This document shows positions 9,230 to 16,832 of a stretch of DNA of 64,000 nucleotides, in pieces. Position 1 is the first letter of the stretch. Each line of letters begins with the position of its first letter. The translations under genes and the position numbers were made by a program. Location: positions 248,001 to 312,000 of the forward strand of contig NZ_CABPSF010000002.1 of the NCBI RefSeq assembly GCF_902459685.1, in the 5' to 3' direction. The notes beneath the pieces were generated by a model. That model saw only the letters and a program-made list of their open reading frames with translations. It had not been told where the DNA came from and searched no databases. Source of the stretch: Pandoraea iniqua (GTDB taxonomy: Bacteria > Pseudomonadota > Gammaproteobacteria > Burkholderiales > Burkholderiaceae).

Positions 9230-10507
9230 TCACGGCGCGCGTGCCGCCTTGATCGCATCGGCGAGGTCATACACCGACATCGCGTAGAAGAAGCTGCGGT
9301 TATAGCGCGTGAGCACGTAGAAGTTATTCAACCCCATGCGGTACTGCGTCGCCTGACCCGGCGTTGGGAGATCGACGATCAGCACCGGGGTGTCGAGTTT
9401 CGCGCCCACATCGAGACGCGGCTCGTTCATCAACATACCGGCCTTAATGAAGTCGCTGAGTTTCCAGTGCGGCTCAGGCTGACCGTCGGCACCGGCTTCC
9501 GCCAGCCCCTGACTGCCCCGGTCGTTTGCGATGTTCCACACGACCGGCTGGCCCGGTTGCCAACCGTGTTGCTTGAGGAAGTTGGCGACGCTGCCGATGG
9601 CATCGGCGACATCGGTCGTCAGGTTGATCTTGCCGTCGCCGGTGTAGTCCACCGCATAGTTGCGGATCGACGAGGGCATGAATTGCGGAATGCCGATGGC
9701 GCCCGCATACGAGCCATAGATGCTGAACGGATCGACCGCGCGCTCGCGTGCGTACAGCAACAAGTTCTCGAGTTCGTTACGGAAGAGTGCCATGCGCTCT
9801 GAACGATTGCGCGCGGGCGGGTAATCGAACGCGAGCGTGGTGAGCGCATCGATGGTGCGGAAGTTGCCCATGTTGCGGCCATAGATTGTCTCGACGCCGA
9901 TGATGGCGACGATGATCTCTTCCGGCACGCCGTACTGCTTCGCCGCGCGCGCGAGCGTGTCGGCGTTCTGATTCCAGAACCGCACGCCGCCGTTGATGCG
10001 CGTGTTATCGAGAAAACGTTTCTCGTAGTTGGTCCAGTTCTTTTGTCCCGGCGTGGCGGGCGGTGCCGCGAGTCGCGCAGCAGTCTGCGAGAACACCACA
10101 CGCGAGAAAATCTTCTGCAATTCGGCGCGATTGAAACCGTCGCGCGCGACCACGTCGTTGATGAACGCGTCGACGTCGGGGTTGGCCGCGTAGCGCTGCG
10201 GCACCACTTCTTCCTCGAATTCCGTCGATTGCTGTGCGACTTGCTTGGGGCGCGATGTCTGCGCATGCACACTGGACGCACCCAGCGTCGTCACGGCAAA
10301 CACGCCGACGCATAGCGCAGCGCTGAGTGTTGTGGTGAACGTCGTGCCTAGCGTGGCGCTGAGTGTAGCGCTCAATGCGCGCACAGGCCGCGTGAATTGC
10401 TGCAAGCCGTACGCAGTGCAGTTGGAGGTGCGGCCGTTGTCCGGTCGTTGGGCGCGGCGCGATTGCGCCGGCGCGAGAGAGTCTTGCATCCGTACCGGTG
10501 ATGTCAT
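9230..10507 (-). CDS. mltB: Membrane-bound lytic murein transglycosylase B family protein
   Basis: GH103 lytic transglycosylases cleave peptidoglycan glycan strands, leaving 1,6-anhydro ends in the periplasm. The catalytic glutamate is Glu206 in GVETIYGRN (counting from the start used here), with YAGAIGIPQFMPSS and YTGDGKINL downstream, as in MltB/SltB proteins. The C-terminal part matches the family to its end. The start is uncertain: up to 425 residues are possible, with a hydrophobic segment at about 44-82 ending in SSVHAQ that looks like the signal peptide, so translation may begin further in. No clear lipobox is seen, so it may be soluble periplasmic rather than a lipoprotein. Confidence 0.9.
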   Translation of the reverse strand: MTSPVRMQDSLAPAQSRRAQRPDNGRTSNCTAYGLQQFTRPVRALSATLSATLGTTFTTTLSAALCVGVFAVTTLGASSVHAQTSRPKQVAQQSTEFEEEVVPQRYAANPDVDAFINDVVARDGFNRAELQKIFSRVVFSQTAARLAAPPATPGQKNWTNYEKRFLDNTRINGGVRFWNQNADTLARAAKQYGVPEEIIVAIIGVETIYGRNMGNFRTIDALTTLAFDYPPARNRSERMALFRNELENLLLYARERAVDPFSIYGSYAGAIGIPQFMPSSIRNYAVDYTGDGKINLTTDVADAIGSVANFLKQHGWQPGQPVVWNIANDRGSQGLAEAGADGQPEPHWKLSDFIKAGMLMNEPRLDVGAKLDTPVLIVDLPTPGQATQYRMGLNNFYVLTRYNRSFFYAMSVYDLADAIKAARAP

Positions 10508-10921
10508 GCTGTCTGTCAGGCCTGTATGAAGTCCGAATGCGACACGTCGGCGTGGGCCGGCGGTGTCGCGTGAGCGTTTCGTCTAGCGGTTACGTCTAGA
10601 GCGTCGGTCATTCGTGTCGGTTCCGGCCGTCTCGCATGTTGCACTACGAACGGCCCTCGCCAACTGACACGGGTCTGCTGGAAAGAGACTGCTGGCAGTA
10701 TAACCGAGTGCACCTGTGATACCTTAGGGGCTGTCACTGACAGTGCTCATGGGGGATGTCCGCCATAGGCAGGCGTTTGCCAGTGTTTGCCAATGAATAC
10801 CAGTGCAATCCGGCTCACGCTCGCCAGGCTCTTTGCCCGGCCGCTACCGGACGTGGAGACTACGGCGCGGCGGGTATCCCCCGCCTCGTTCCAATATAAC
10901 GATACGAACGCGACACATCGA
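10508..10921. other. Divergent noncoding interval mltB / deacetylase gene
   Basis: No gene is supported. It holds a perfect 6+6 palindrome, CTGTCA-C-TGACAG, at 10731-10743. A TATACT-like hexamer on the reverse strand near 10698-10703 could serve mltB. The deacetylase frame is open through the right part, from ATG at 10787, but that leader has no family similarity. Confidence 0.5.
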
Positions 10922-11845
10922 ATGGCTACCGGGTTTTATACGCACCCCGATTGCGTCCGTCACGAGATGGGCGAGTGGCATCCGGAATGTCCCGAGCGGC
11001 TGCGCGCCATCGAGGATCAACTGATCGCCGGACGCATCGACGGCTTGCTCGAGCGCCGTGAAGCGCCGGCGGCCGACGAGTCCAGCCTGCGACTCGTGCA
11101 CACGCAAGATCACATCGACTTCATCCGCGACAATATCCCCGAAACGGGCTATTTCCCCATCGATCCCGACACCTTGCTCAACCCGTATTCGTGGCGTGCT
11201 GCCACGCGTGCGGCAGGCGCTGCGGTGGCGGCAACCGATGCGGTCATTCGCGGAGAACTGGATAACGCATTCTGTAGCGTGCGCCCGCCGGGCCATCACG
11301 CGACGCCGACGCGCGCCATGGGCTTCTGCCTGTTCAACAACGTGGCGATTGCGGCGGCCCATGCACTGGAAGTGCACGGTCTGTCGCGCGTGGCTATCGT
11401 CGACTTCGACGTGCACCACGGCAACGGCACCGAAGCGGCTTTCGCCAACGACGATCGCGTGCTGATGTGCGGCATCTTCCAGCACCCGTTCTATCCGTTC
11501 TCGGGCGCCGATCACCCTGCACCGAACATGCTCAATATCCCGCTCTCGGCGCGGACATCGGGCATGGCGGCGCGTGAGGCCATCGACTACGGCTGGCTCG
11601 GGCAACTCGACGCGTTTCGTCCCGAAATGATTTTCTTCTCGGCAGGCTTCGATGCGCATCGGGAAGACGATCTCGGTAACCTCGGGCTGACCGAAGCGGA
11701 CTTCACGTGGATGACCGAACGCGTGAAGGCCATTGCCGATCGTCACGCGAAGGGGCGCATCGTGAGTTGTCTCGAAGGCGGCTACAACCTCTCGGCACTC
11801 GGCCGCAGCGTTGTTGCGCATCTGAAGGTGCTCGCCGACGTTTGA
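10922..11845 (+). CDS. Histone-deacetylase-family zinc amidohydrolase (acetylpolyamine amidohydrolase / AcuC type)
   Basis: The 307-residue protein has the full class I/II deacetylase fold signature: RPPGHHA with His125-His126, DFDVHHGNGT with zinc ligands Asp163 and His165, SAGFDAH with zinc ligand Asp244, and GGYN with catalytic-site Tyr288. It should be an active zinc deacetylase. Bacterial members remove acetyl groups from lysine side chains, polyamines or other small amides; the true substrate cannot be told from sequence. ATG at 10922 is chosen because the family begins at GFYTHPDC. An enoyl-CoA hydratase gene follows on the same strand. Confidence 0.9.
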   Translation: MATGFYTHPDCVRHEMGEWHPECPERLRAIEDQLIAGRIDGLLERREAPAADESSLRLVHTQDHIDFIRDNIPETGYFPIDPDTLLNPYSWRAATRAAGAAVAATDAVIRGELDNAFCSVRPPGHHATPTRAMGFCLFNNVAIAAAHALEVHGLSRVAIVDFDVHHGNGTEAAFANDDRVLMCGIFQHPFYPFSGADHPAPNMLNIPLSARTSGMAAREAIDYGWLGQLDAFRPEMIFFSAGFDAHREDDLGNLGLTEADFTWMTERVKAIADRHAKGRIVSCLEGGYNLSALGRSVVAHLKVLADV

Positions 11846-11928
11846 GTGGCCTTCTAGTGGCTTTCGAGCGGCGCCCGCACTTCACCCCATTCGATGCCGC
11901 GCGGCATGACGTGGCACAGGAGACGATC

Positions 11929-12729
11929 ATGAGCGCCACCGACGAATCGCTTGTTCTCATCTCGCGCGGTGAAGGCGACCTTGCGGGCGTCGTGACGCTC
12001 ACGTTGAATCGTCCGCGCCAGTTCAACGCCTTGTCTGAAGCGATGCTCGATGCGTTGCAACACGCGCTCGATGCCGTCGCGAACGACGACAGCGCGCGCG
12101 TTGTCGTGCTGGCCGCCGCGGGTGCGGCATTCTGTGCCGGGCACGACCTCAAGGAAATGCGCGCCGAGCCGTCGCTCGACTACTACCGTCGACTCTTCAA
12201 TCAATGCACCCGCGTGATGATGACCATGCAGCGCATGCCGCAGCCCGTTATCGCGCGCGTGCACGGCATTGCGACGGCGGCCGGTTGTCAGTTGGTGGCA
12301 ATGTGCGATCTGGCGGTGGCAGCCTCGGCGGCACGCTTCGCGGTGTCCGGCATTAACGTGGGGTTGTTCTGCGCAACGCCGGGTGTGGCGCTCTCGCGCA
12401 ATCTGTCACGCAAGCAGGCGATGGAGATGCTGTTGACGGGCGATTTCATCGACGCCGACACCGCGCGTGAACGCGGCCTCATTAATCGCGTGGTGCCGAT
12501 GGAGCGGCTCGACGCGGAAGTGGCGGCGCTCTGCGCTTCGATACTCGCGAAGCCTGCCGCAGCGGTCGCCGCCGGCAAGGGTCTGTTCTACCGGCAGTTG
12601 GAGACGGGCATCGAAGCGGCCTACCAGATGGCGGGTCAGACGATGGCGTGCAACATGATGGACGACTGCGCGCTCGAAGGCGTACAGGCCTTTATCGAAA
12701 AACGCGCACCCGATTGGGCGAAGTCATAG
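11929..12729 (+). CDS. Enoyl-CoA hydratase/isomerase family protein
   Basis: The 266-residue crotonase-fold protein should hydrate trans-2-enoyl-CoA or a related thioester. The two oxyanion-hole segments are visible: AGHDLKEM, and GIATAAGCQLVAMCDLAVA with the conserved AAGCQL turn. The C-terminal helices (DFIDADTARERGLINRVVP) are typical. Start at ATG 11929, with AGGAGA nine bases upstream. It follows the deacetylase gene by 83 bases and lies near etfBA and an acyl-CoA dehydrogenase gene, consistent with fatty-acid or acyl-CoA oxidation. It is convergent with the ferredoxin reductase gene 41 bases on. Confidence 0.9.
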   Translation: MSATDESLVLISRGEGDLAGVVTLTLNRPRQFNALSEAMLDALQHALDAVANDDSARVVVLAAAGAAFCAGHDLKEMRAEPSLDYYRRLFNQCTRVMMTMQRMPQPVIARVHGIATAAGCQLVAMCDLAVAASAARFAVSGINVGLFCATPGVALSRNLSRKQAMEMLLTGDFIDADTARERGLINRVVPMERLDAEVAALCASILAKPAAAVAAGKGLFYRQLETGIEAAYQMAGQTMACNMMDDCALEGVQAFIEKRAPDWAKS

Positions 12730-12770
12730 CCATAGCCATAGCCGTCGACGGCGTTATCGCCATCGCGGAT

Positions 12771-13544
12771 TCACCACTGCTTCTCCAGCACCAGCGGCCC
12801 CGGCGTTGCCGTGCGGCTCACCGCGTAACCATTGCCCGTGAACCACGCGCGTAGTTCCTTCACCATGTCCGGATTGCCGCACACCATGATGCGCGACGTG
12901 GCGGGGTCGAGCGTCGCGCCCATCGATGTTTCCAGTTCCCCCGATTCGAGCAATGACGTGATGCGGCCATAGAGCGCGCCGGGCGTCTGCTCGCGCGTCA
13001 CGCAAACACCGAAGTGGAGTTTTTCGACCAACGCCGGATCGACATCGGGATGTGAGAAGTGACGCAGTTCCTCGTAATAGGCGAGGTCGCGCTCCCAGCG
13101 CACGCTGTGCACCACGTAGATCTTCTGAAAGCGCTGCCACACAGCCGGATCGCGCAGTATCGATACGAACGGCGCAAGGCCCGTGCCCGTGGCAAGCAGC
13201 CAGAGGTCATCGCCGCCGGTGAATCGATCGAGTGTGAGAAACCCGTAAGCGGTGTGGTCGACGAACATCTCGTCGCCGACCTTGAGCTTGGCCATGCGTG
13301 GCGTCAGCAGCCCCTCGGGAATCGTGATTACGTAGAACTCCAACGTATCTTCGGCAGGCGAATTCACGAAGGAATACGCGCGCCAGATCAGTTGTCCGTC
13401 GTCACCGGGCAGGCCGAGCCGAACGAACTGCCCGGGTGCAAATTGCAAGCCGGGCGGCCGTGTGGTCTTGATGCTGAAGATCGTCGGCGTCCAGAAGTGC
13501 ACGCCGGTGACGGTTTGCGGCGAGTATTTCGTCTGCGCTTGCAT
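12771..13544 (-). CDS. fpr: Ferredoxin--NADP(+) reductase
   Basis: This FAD enzyme moves electrons between NADPH and ferredoxin or flavodoxin. The 257-residue protein has the FAD motif RAYSFVN and the nucleotide-binding LLATGTGLAPFVS, and ends in VLEKQW with the terminal aromatic residue usual in bacterial subclass I/II Fpr. ATG at 13544 is chosen because GAGGAG lies at the right spacing before it; the frame is open 15 codons further but without a ribosome site. Confidence 0.92.
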   Translation of the reverse strand: MQAQTKYSPQTVTGVHFWTPTIFSIKTTRPPGLQFAPGQFVRLGLPGDDGQLIWRAYSFVNSPAEDTLEFYVITIPEGLLTPRMAKLKVGDEMFVDHTAYGFLTLDRFTGGDDLWLLATGTGLAPFVSILRDPAVWQRFQKIYVVHSVRWERDLAYYEELRHFSHPDVDPALVEKLHFGVCVTREQTPGALYGRITSLLESGELETSMGATLDPATSRIMVCGNPDMVKELRAWFTGNGYAVSRTATPGPLVLEKQW

Positions 13545-13645
13545 GCCGGGGCTCCTCGCGAATACGTACGAACCCAGTGTAACGCGCACCGCGGCCTATC
13601 GGGATGAGACCCTGCTACCGTGTTGGGATCGCAGGGCGAGCGGCC

Positions 13646-14551
13646 TCAAGCGCTGTCGTGTGCCGGCTCGGGCGTCTTCGCGACCGGCAGATGCTGCAAC
13701 ATCCACTGCGTGAGGTCGCCAATGACCTTCTCGCGGTCGAGATCGTTGAGCGTCTCGTGAAAGTGGCCCTTGTAGAGATGCAGCGTCTTGTCCTGCGAGC
13801 CCGCGTTGTCATGAAACTGCTCGCTGGCCCACGGTGCGGTGAGTTTGTCCGCAGTGCCGTGAAAGACGTACAACGGCAGATGGAGGGCATCGGCGTTCGC
13901 GTGAATGCGCGCCATCGCGTCGAGCAACTCAGCGGCGGTGCGCGCCGGTGTGCCTTGATACGCGTTCAACGGGTCTTGCTTGGCGGCGTCGACCACCGCC
14001 TTGTCGCGCGAAATCATCGCCGGATCGATCTTGAAGACCGGCACCTTCGGCAGCCAGCGCGACACCCAGCGCCCGGCCTTGGCGAGCCATGGGGCGACCG
14101 GCTCGCCCGGTGCGAGGGCAGGGCTGCTCAGAATCAGCCCGCGCACGTGGGCGGGCGCCCGCGTGATCGTGTAGAGCGCGGCAATCGCGCCGCCCATGCT
14201 GTGGCCGAGCACGAACAGTGGCACTTGTCCGAACGTGTGGCGCACGTGGGTGAGGAAGATCTCGGTGTCGTCGAGATACTCGTCGAAGTGATTGACGAAG
14301 ACGCGGGCCCCGGCCGAGCGGCCGTGTCCGCGCAGGTCGTACGTGATGGTAGCGATCTGATGCGAGGCGAAGTGCTCGGCGAGCCGCGCGTAGCGCCCGC
14401 CGTGTTCGCCCATGCCGTGCACGATGGCAACCACCGCGCGCAGCGGCGTGCCCGTGTTGGCCGCGGTGCCGATGTTGTCGGGCCGCCAGCTCTGCACGTG
14501 CAACTCGAGGCCGTCGCTGGCCTTCAGACGCGATTCCGAATGCGTGGTCAT
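13646..14551 (-). CDS. Alpha/beta hydrolase, monoacylglycerol lipase / lysophospholipase type
   Basis: The 301-residue serine hydrolase has the nucleophile elbow GHSMGG with Ser118, an early oxyanion HGMGEHGGRY motif, and the Hydrolase_4 lid arrangement of monoacylglycerol lipase and PldB-like enzymes. VFHGTADKLT carries the likely catalytic Asp and YKGHFHE the likely catalytic His. No signal peptide is seen, so it is probably cytoplasmic. The start at 14551 has GAGGAGG just upstream. Substrate is inferred from family only. It follows fpr on the reverse strand, upstream of it by 101 bases. Confidence 0.87.
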   Translation of the reverse strand: MTTHSESRLKASDGLELHVQSWRPDNIGTAANTGTPLRAVVAIVHGMGEHGGRYARLAEHFASHQIATITYDLRGHGRSAGARVFVNHFDEYLDDTEIFLTHVRHTFGQVPLFVLGHSMGGAIAALYTITRAPAHVRGLILSSPALAPGEPVAPWLAKAGRWVSRWLPKVPVFKIDPAMISRDKAVVDAAKQDPLNAYQGTPARTAAELLDAMARIHANADALHLPLYVFHGTADKLTAPWASEQFHDNAGSQDKTLHLYKGHFHETLNDLDREKVIGDLTQWMLQHLPVAKTPEPAHDSA

Positions 14552-14949
14552 GTCTTCCTCCTCGCCCGGTGGCAGGGCGCTTGTCACCGAATTTCGAATT
14601 GATCCGCAGCGGGCCGTCATACGTGTGACGGTCTGAATTCCGGGTGCGCCATTCGATCATAGGCGCCTGTACGACGGGTGGATTTCTCTAGAGGAAATGC
14701 ACCACGAAGACACTGGTTGAGCGTCACGATTTGCATAAAAATAGCACGATCGTTCGGGGCAGTGATGGCGTATCGGCAAGTGCCGTCGCGGTTCCGGCAC
14801 CGCTATCGCGAGGATCGCGCATGCGTGGCATCGCCGAAGGGCGCATCGAACAATTGCCACAAAATGCCATAAATATGCAATAAATGCGTCAGCAACCCTG
14901 TGGTTATAATGGCAGCGGATTGACGTAAACGTAACTTTGGAGCGAGTTC
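14552..14949. other. Divergent noncoding interval, hydrolase / etfB
   Basis: No gene is supported. It holds a near-palindrome TTTCTCTAGAGGAAA at 14683-14697, a pair of adjacent 11-bp direct repeats at 14864-14885, and a TATAAT at 14905-14910 upstream of etfB. It is more AT-rich than its surroundings at 14860-14910. Confidence 0.6.
14864..14917 (+). promoter_or_regulatory. Candidate etfB promoter with upstream direct repeats
   Basis: A perfect TATAAT at 14905-14910 has no good -35; the matching position (14882-14887) reads AAATGC. It is overlapped by two adjacent 11-bp repeats, ATGCCATAAAT (14864-14874) and ATGCAATAAAT (14875-14885), differing at one base. A strong -10, weak -35 and repeats at about -53 to -32 are typical of an activator-dependent promoter. 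The assignment is inference. Confidence 0.55.
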
Positions 14950-15699
14950 ATGAAGATCCTTGTACCGGTCAAACGGGTAGTGGATTACAACGTAAAGGTT
15001 CGCGTGAAGAGCGATGGCAGTGGCGTCGACATCGCGAACGTGAAGATGTCGATGAATCCGTTCGACGAAATCGCGGTGGAAGAGGCGGTGCGTCTGAAGG
15101 AAGCGGGCGTGGCGACGGAAGTGATTGCGGTGTCCGCAGGCGTGGCGCAATCGCAAGAGACGCTGCGCACGGCGCTGGCCATCGGTGCGGATCGCGCGAT
15201 CCTGATCGAATCGGATGAAGAACTGCAACCGCTGGCCGTGGCCAAGTTGCTCAAGGCCGTGGTCGACAAAGAGCAGCCGCAACTGGTGATTCTGGGCAAG
15301 CAGGCCATCGACGACGACTCGAACCAAACCGGCCAGATGCTCGCAGCACTCGCAAAGCTGCCGCAGGCGACGTTCGCTTCGAAGGTGACGGTGGCGGACA
15401 ACCGCGCACAAGTCACGCGTGAAGTGGATGGCGGTCTGGAAACGATCTCGCTGTCGCTGCCGGCAGTCATCACGACCGACTTGCGCCTGAATGAGCCGCG
15501 CTATGTGACGCTGCCCAACATCATGAAGGCGAAGAAGAAGCCGCTCGAGACGGTGAAGCCTGCCGATCTGGGCGTGGATGTGGCGCCGCGTCTGAAGACG
15601 CTGAAGGTGGCCGAGCCGCCCAAGCGCAGCGCAGGGGTGAAGGTGGCGGACGTGGCAACGCTCGTCGACAAACTGAAGACCGAAGCCAAGGTCCTGTAA
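14950..15699 (+). CDS. etfB: Electron transfer flavoprotein subunit beta
   Basis: EtfB binds AMP and with EtfA carries electrons from acyl-CoA dehydrogenases to ETF-ubiquinone oxidoreductase. The 249-residue protein starts [17 protein letters not shown] and holds the family signature around residues 176-205 ([18 protein letters not shown], then IMKAKKKPL). Length is normal. etfA follows after 12 bases with GGAGACGACGAG before its start, so the two are co-translated as one operon. The upstream TATAAT at 14905 is the likely promoter. Confidence 0.97.
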   Translation: MKILVPVKRVVDYNVKVRVKSDGSGVDIANVKMSMNPFDEIAVEEAVRLKEAGVATEVIAVSAGVAQSQETLRTALAIGADRAILIESDEELQPLAVAKLLKAVVDKEQPQLVILGKQAIDDDSNQTGQMLAALAKLPQATFASKVTVADNRAQVTREVDGGLETISLSLPAVITTDLRLNEPRYVTLPNIMKAKKKPLETVKPADLGVDVAPRLKTLKVAEPPKRSAGVKVADVATLVDKLKTEAKVL

Positions 15700-15711
15700 G
15701 GAGACGACGAG

Positions 15712-16644
15712 ATGAGCATTCTGGTAATCGCAGAACACGACAACCAATCGATCAAAGCGGCAACGCTGAACACGGTCGCTGCCGCCCTGCAATGCGGTGA
15801 CGACGTGCACGTGCTGGTGGCCGGCAGCAATGCCAAGGCCGCCGCTGACGCTGCCGCGCAAATCGCTGGCGTGAAAAAGGTGCTGCTCGCTGATGCGCCG
15901 TACTTCGCCGACGGTTTGGCAGAAAACATCGCCGACGAGGTGGTGTCGATCGCAGGTAACTATTCGCACATCTTGGCAACGGCGACCGCCTACGGCAAGA
16001 ACATCGCCCCGCGCGTGGCCGCACTGCTCGACGTCGCCCAAATCTCGGATATCACGAAGGTCGACAGCGCCGACACGTTCGAGCGCCCGATCTACGCCGG
16101 TAACGCGATTGCGACGGTGCAGAGTGCCGACAAGGTGAAGGTGATCACGGTGCGCTCGACGGGCTTCGACCCGGCAGCCGCGACCGGTGGCAGCGCCGCA
16201 GTTGAGAGCATCGCCGCCACGCCGGACGCCGGTCTGTCGCAGTTCGTGGGCCGTGAAGTGACGAAGCTGGACCGTCCGGAACTCACGAGCGCGAAGATCA
16301 TCGTCTCGGGTGGCCGTGGTCTGGGCTCGGGCGAGAACTACACGAAGGTGCTGGAGCCGCTGGCCGACAAGCTGGGTGCGGCACTGGGCGCCTCGCGTGC
16401 GGCAGTGGACGCCGGCTATGTGCCCAACGACTATCAGGTCGGACAGACGGGCAAGATTGTGGCACCGCAGTTGTACGTTGCGGTGGGCATCTCGGGCGCG
16501 ATTCAGCACTTGGCCGGGATGAAGGATTCGAAGGTGATCGTGGCGATCAACAAGGATCCGGAAGCGCCGATTTTCTCGGTGGCGGATTACGGTCTGGTGG
16601 GTGATCTGTTCACCGTCGTGCCGGAACTGGTGAGCGCGCTGTAA
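15712..16644 (+). CDS. etfA: Electron transfer flavoprotein subunit alpha
   Basis: EtfA carries the FAD. The 310-residue protein has the N-terminal Rossmann-like domain (MSILVIAEHDN) and the C-terminal FAD-binding domain: SGGRGLGSGENY, ASRAAVDAGYVPNDYQVGQT and LYVAVGISGAIQHLAGM. Length is usual. It forms an operon with etfB. An acyl-CoA dehydrogenase gene follows after 188 bases that include a long hairpin, so downstream expression may differ from etfBA. Confidence 0.97.
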   Translation: MSILVIAEHDNQSIKAATLNTVAAALQCGDDVHVLVAGSNAKAAADAAAQIAGVKKVLLADAPYFADGLAENIADEVVSIAGNYSHILATATAYGKNIAPRVAALLDVAQISDITKVDSADTFERPIYAGNAIATVQSADKVKVITVRSTGFDPAAATGGSAAVESIAATPDAGLSQFVGREVTKLDRPELTSAKIIVSGGRGLGSGENYTKVLEPLADKLGAALGASRAAVDAGYVPNDYQVGQTGKIVAPQLYVAVGISGAIQHLAGMKDSKVIVAINKDPEAPIFSVADYGLVGDLFTVVPELVSAL

Positions 16645-16701
16645 GCACGAACGCTGTAACGAAATCGCGCTGCGGAGTGAGTCGAGAGACTGGCTTCGCA
16701 G

Positions 16702-16751
16702 CCGATTCACATGAGGAGGCAGGCAACCCGGTGCGTCCTCATCTGAATCGG
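16702..16751. repeat. Long inverted repeat between etfA and acyl-CoA dehydrogenase gene
   Basis: Arms 16702-16717 and 16736-16751 pair over 16 positions with one C/C mismatch (CCGATTCA/TGAATCGG outside, ATGAGGA/TCCTCAT inside), with an 18-base loop. No T-run follows directly, so it is not a standard terminator. It may protect or process the etf transcript. Confidence 0.75.
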
Positions 16752-16832
16752 TCAGACACAAGACAATAAAAAAATAAGAATCCCGGCATTCGCCACCATC
16801 CGCAGGCAAACGGAATCCCCTGGAGGAACGAC

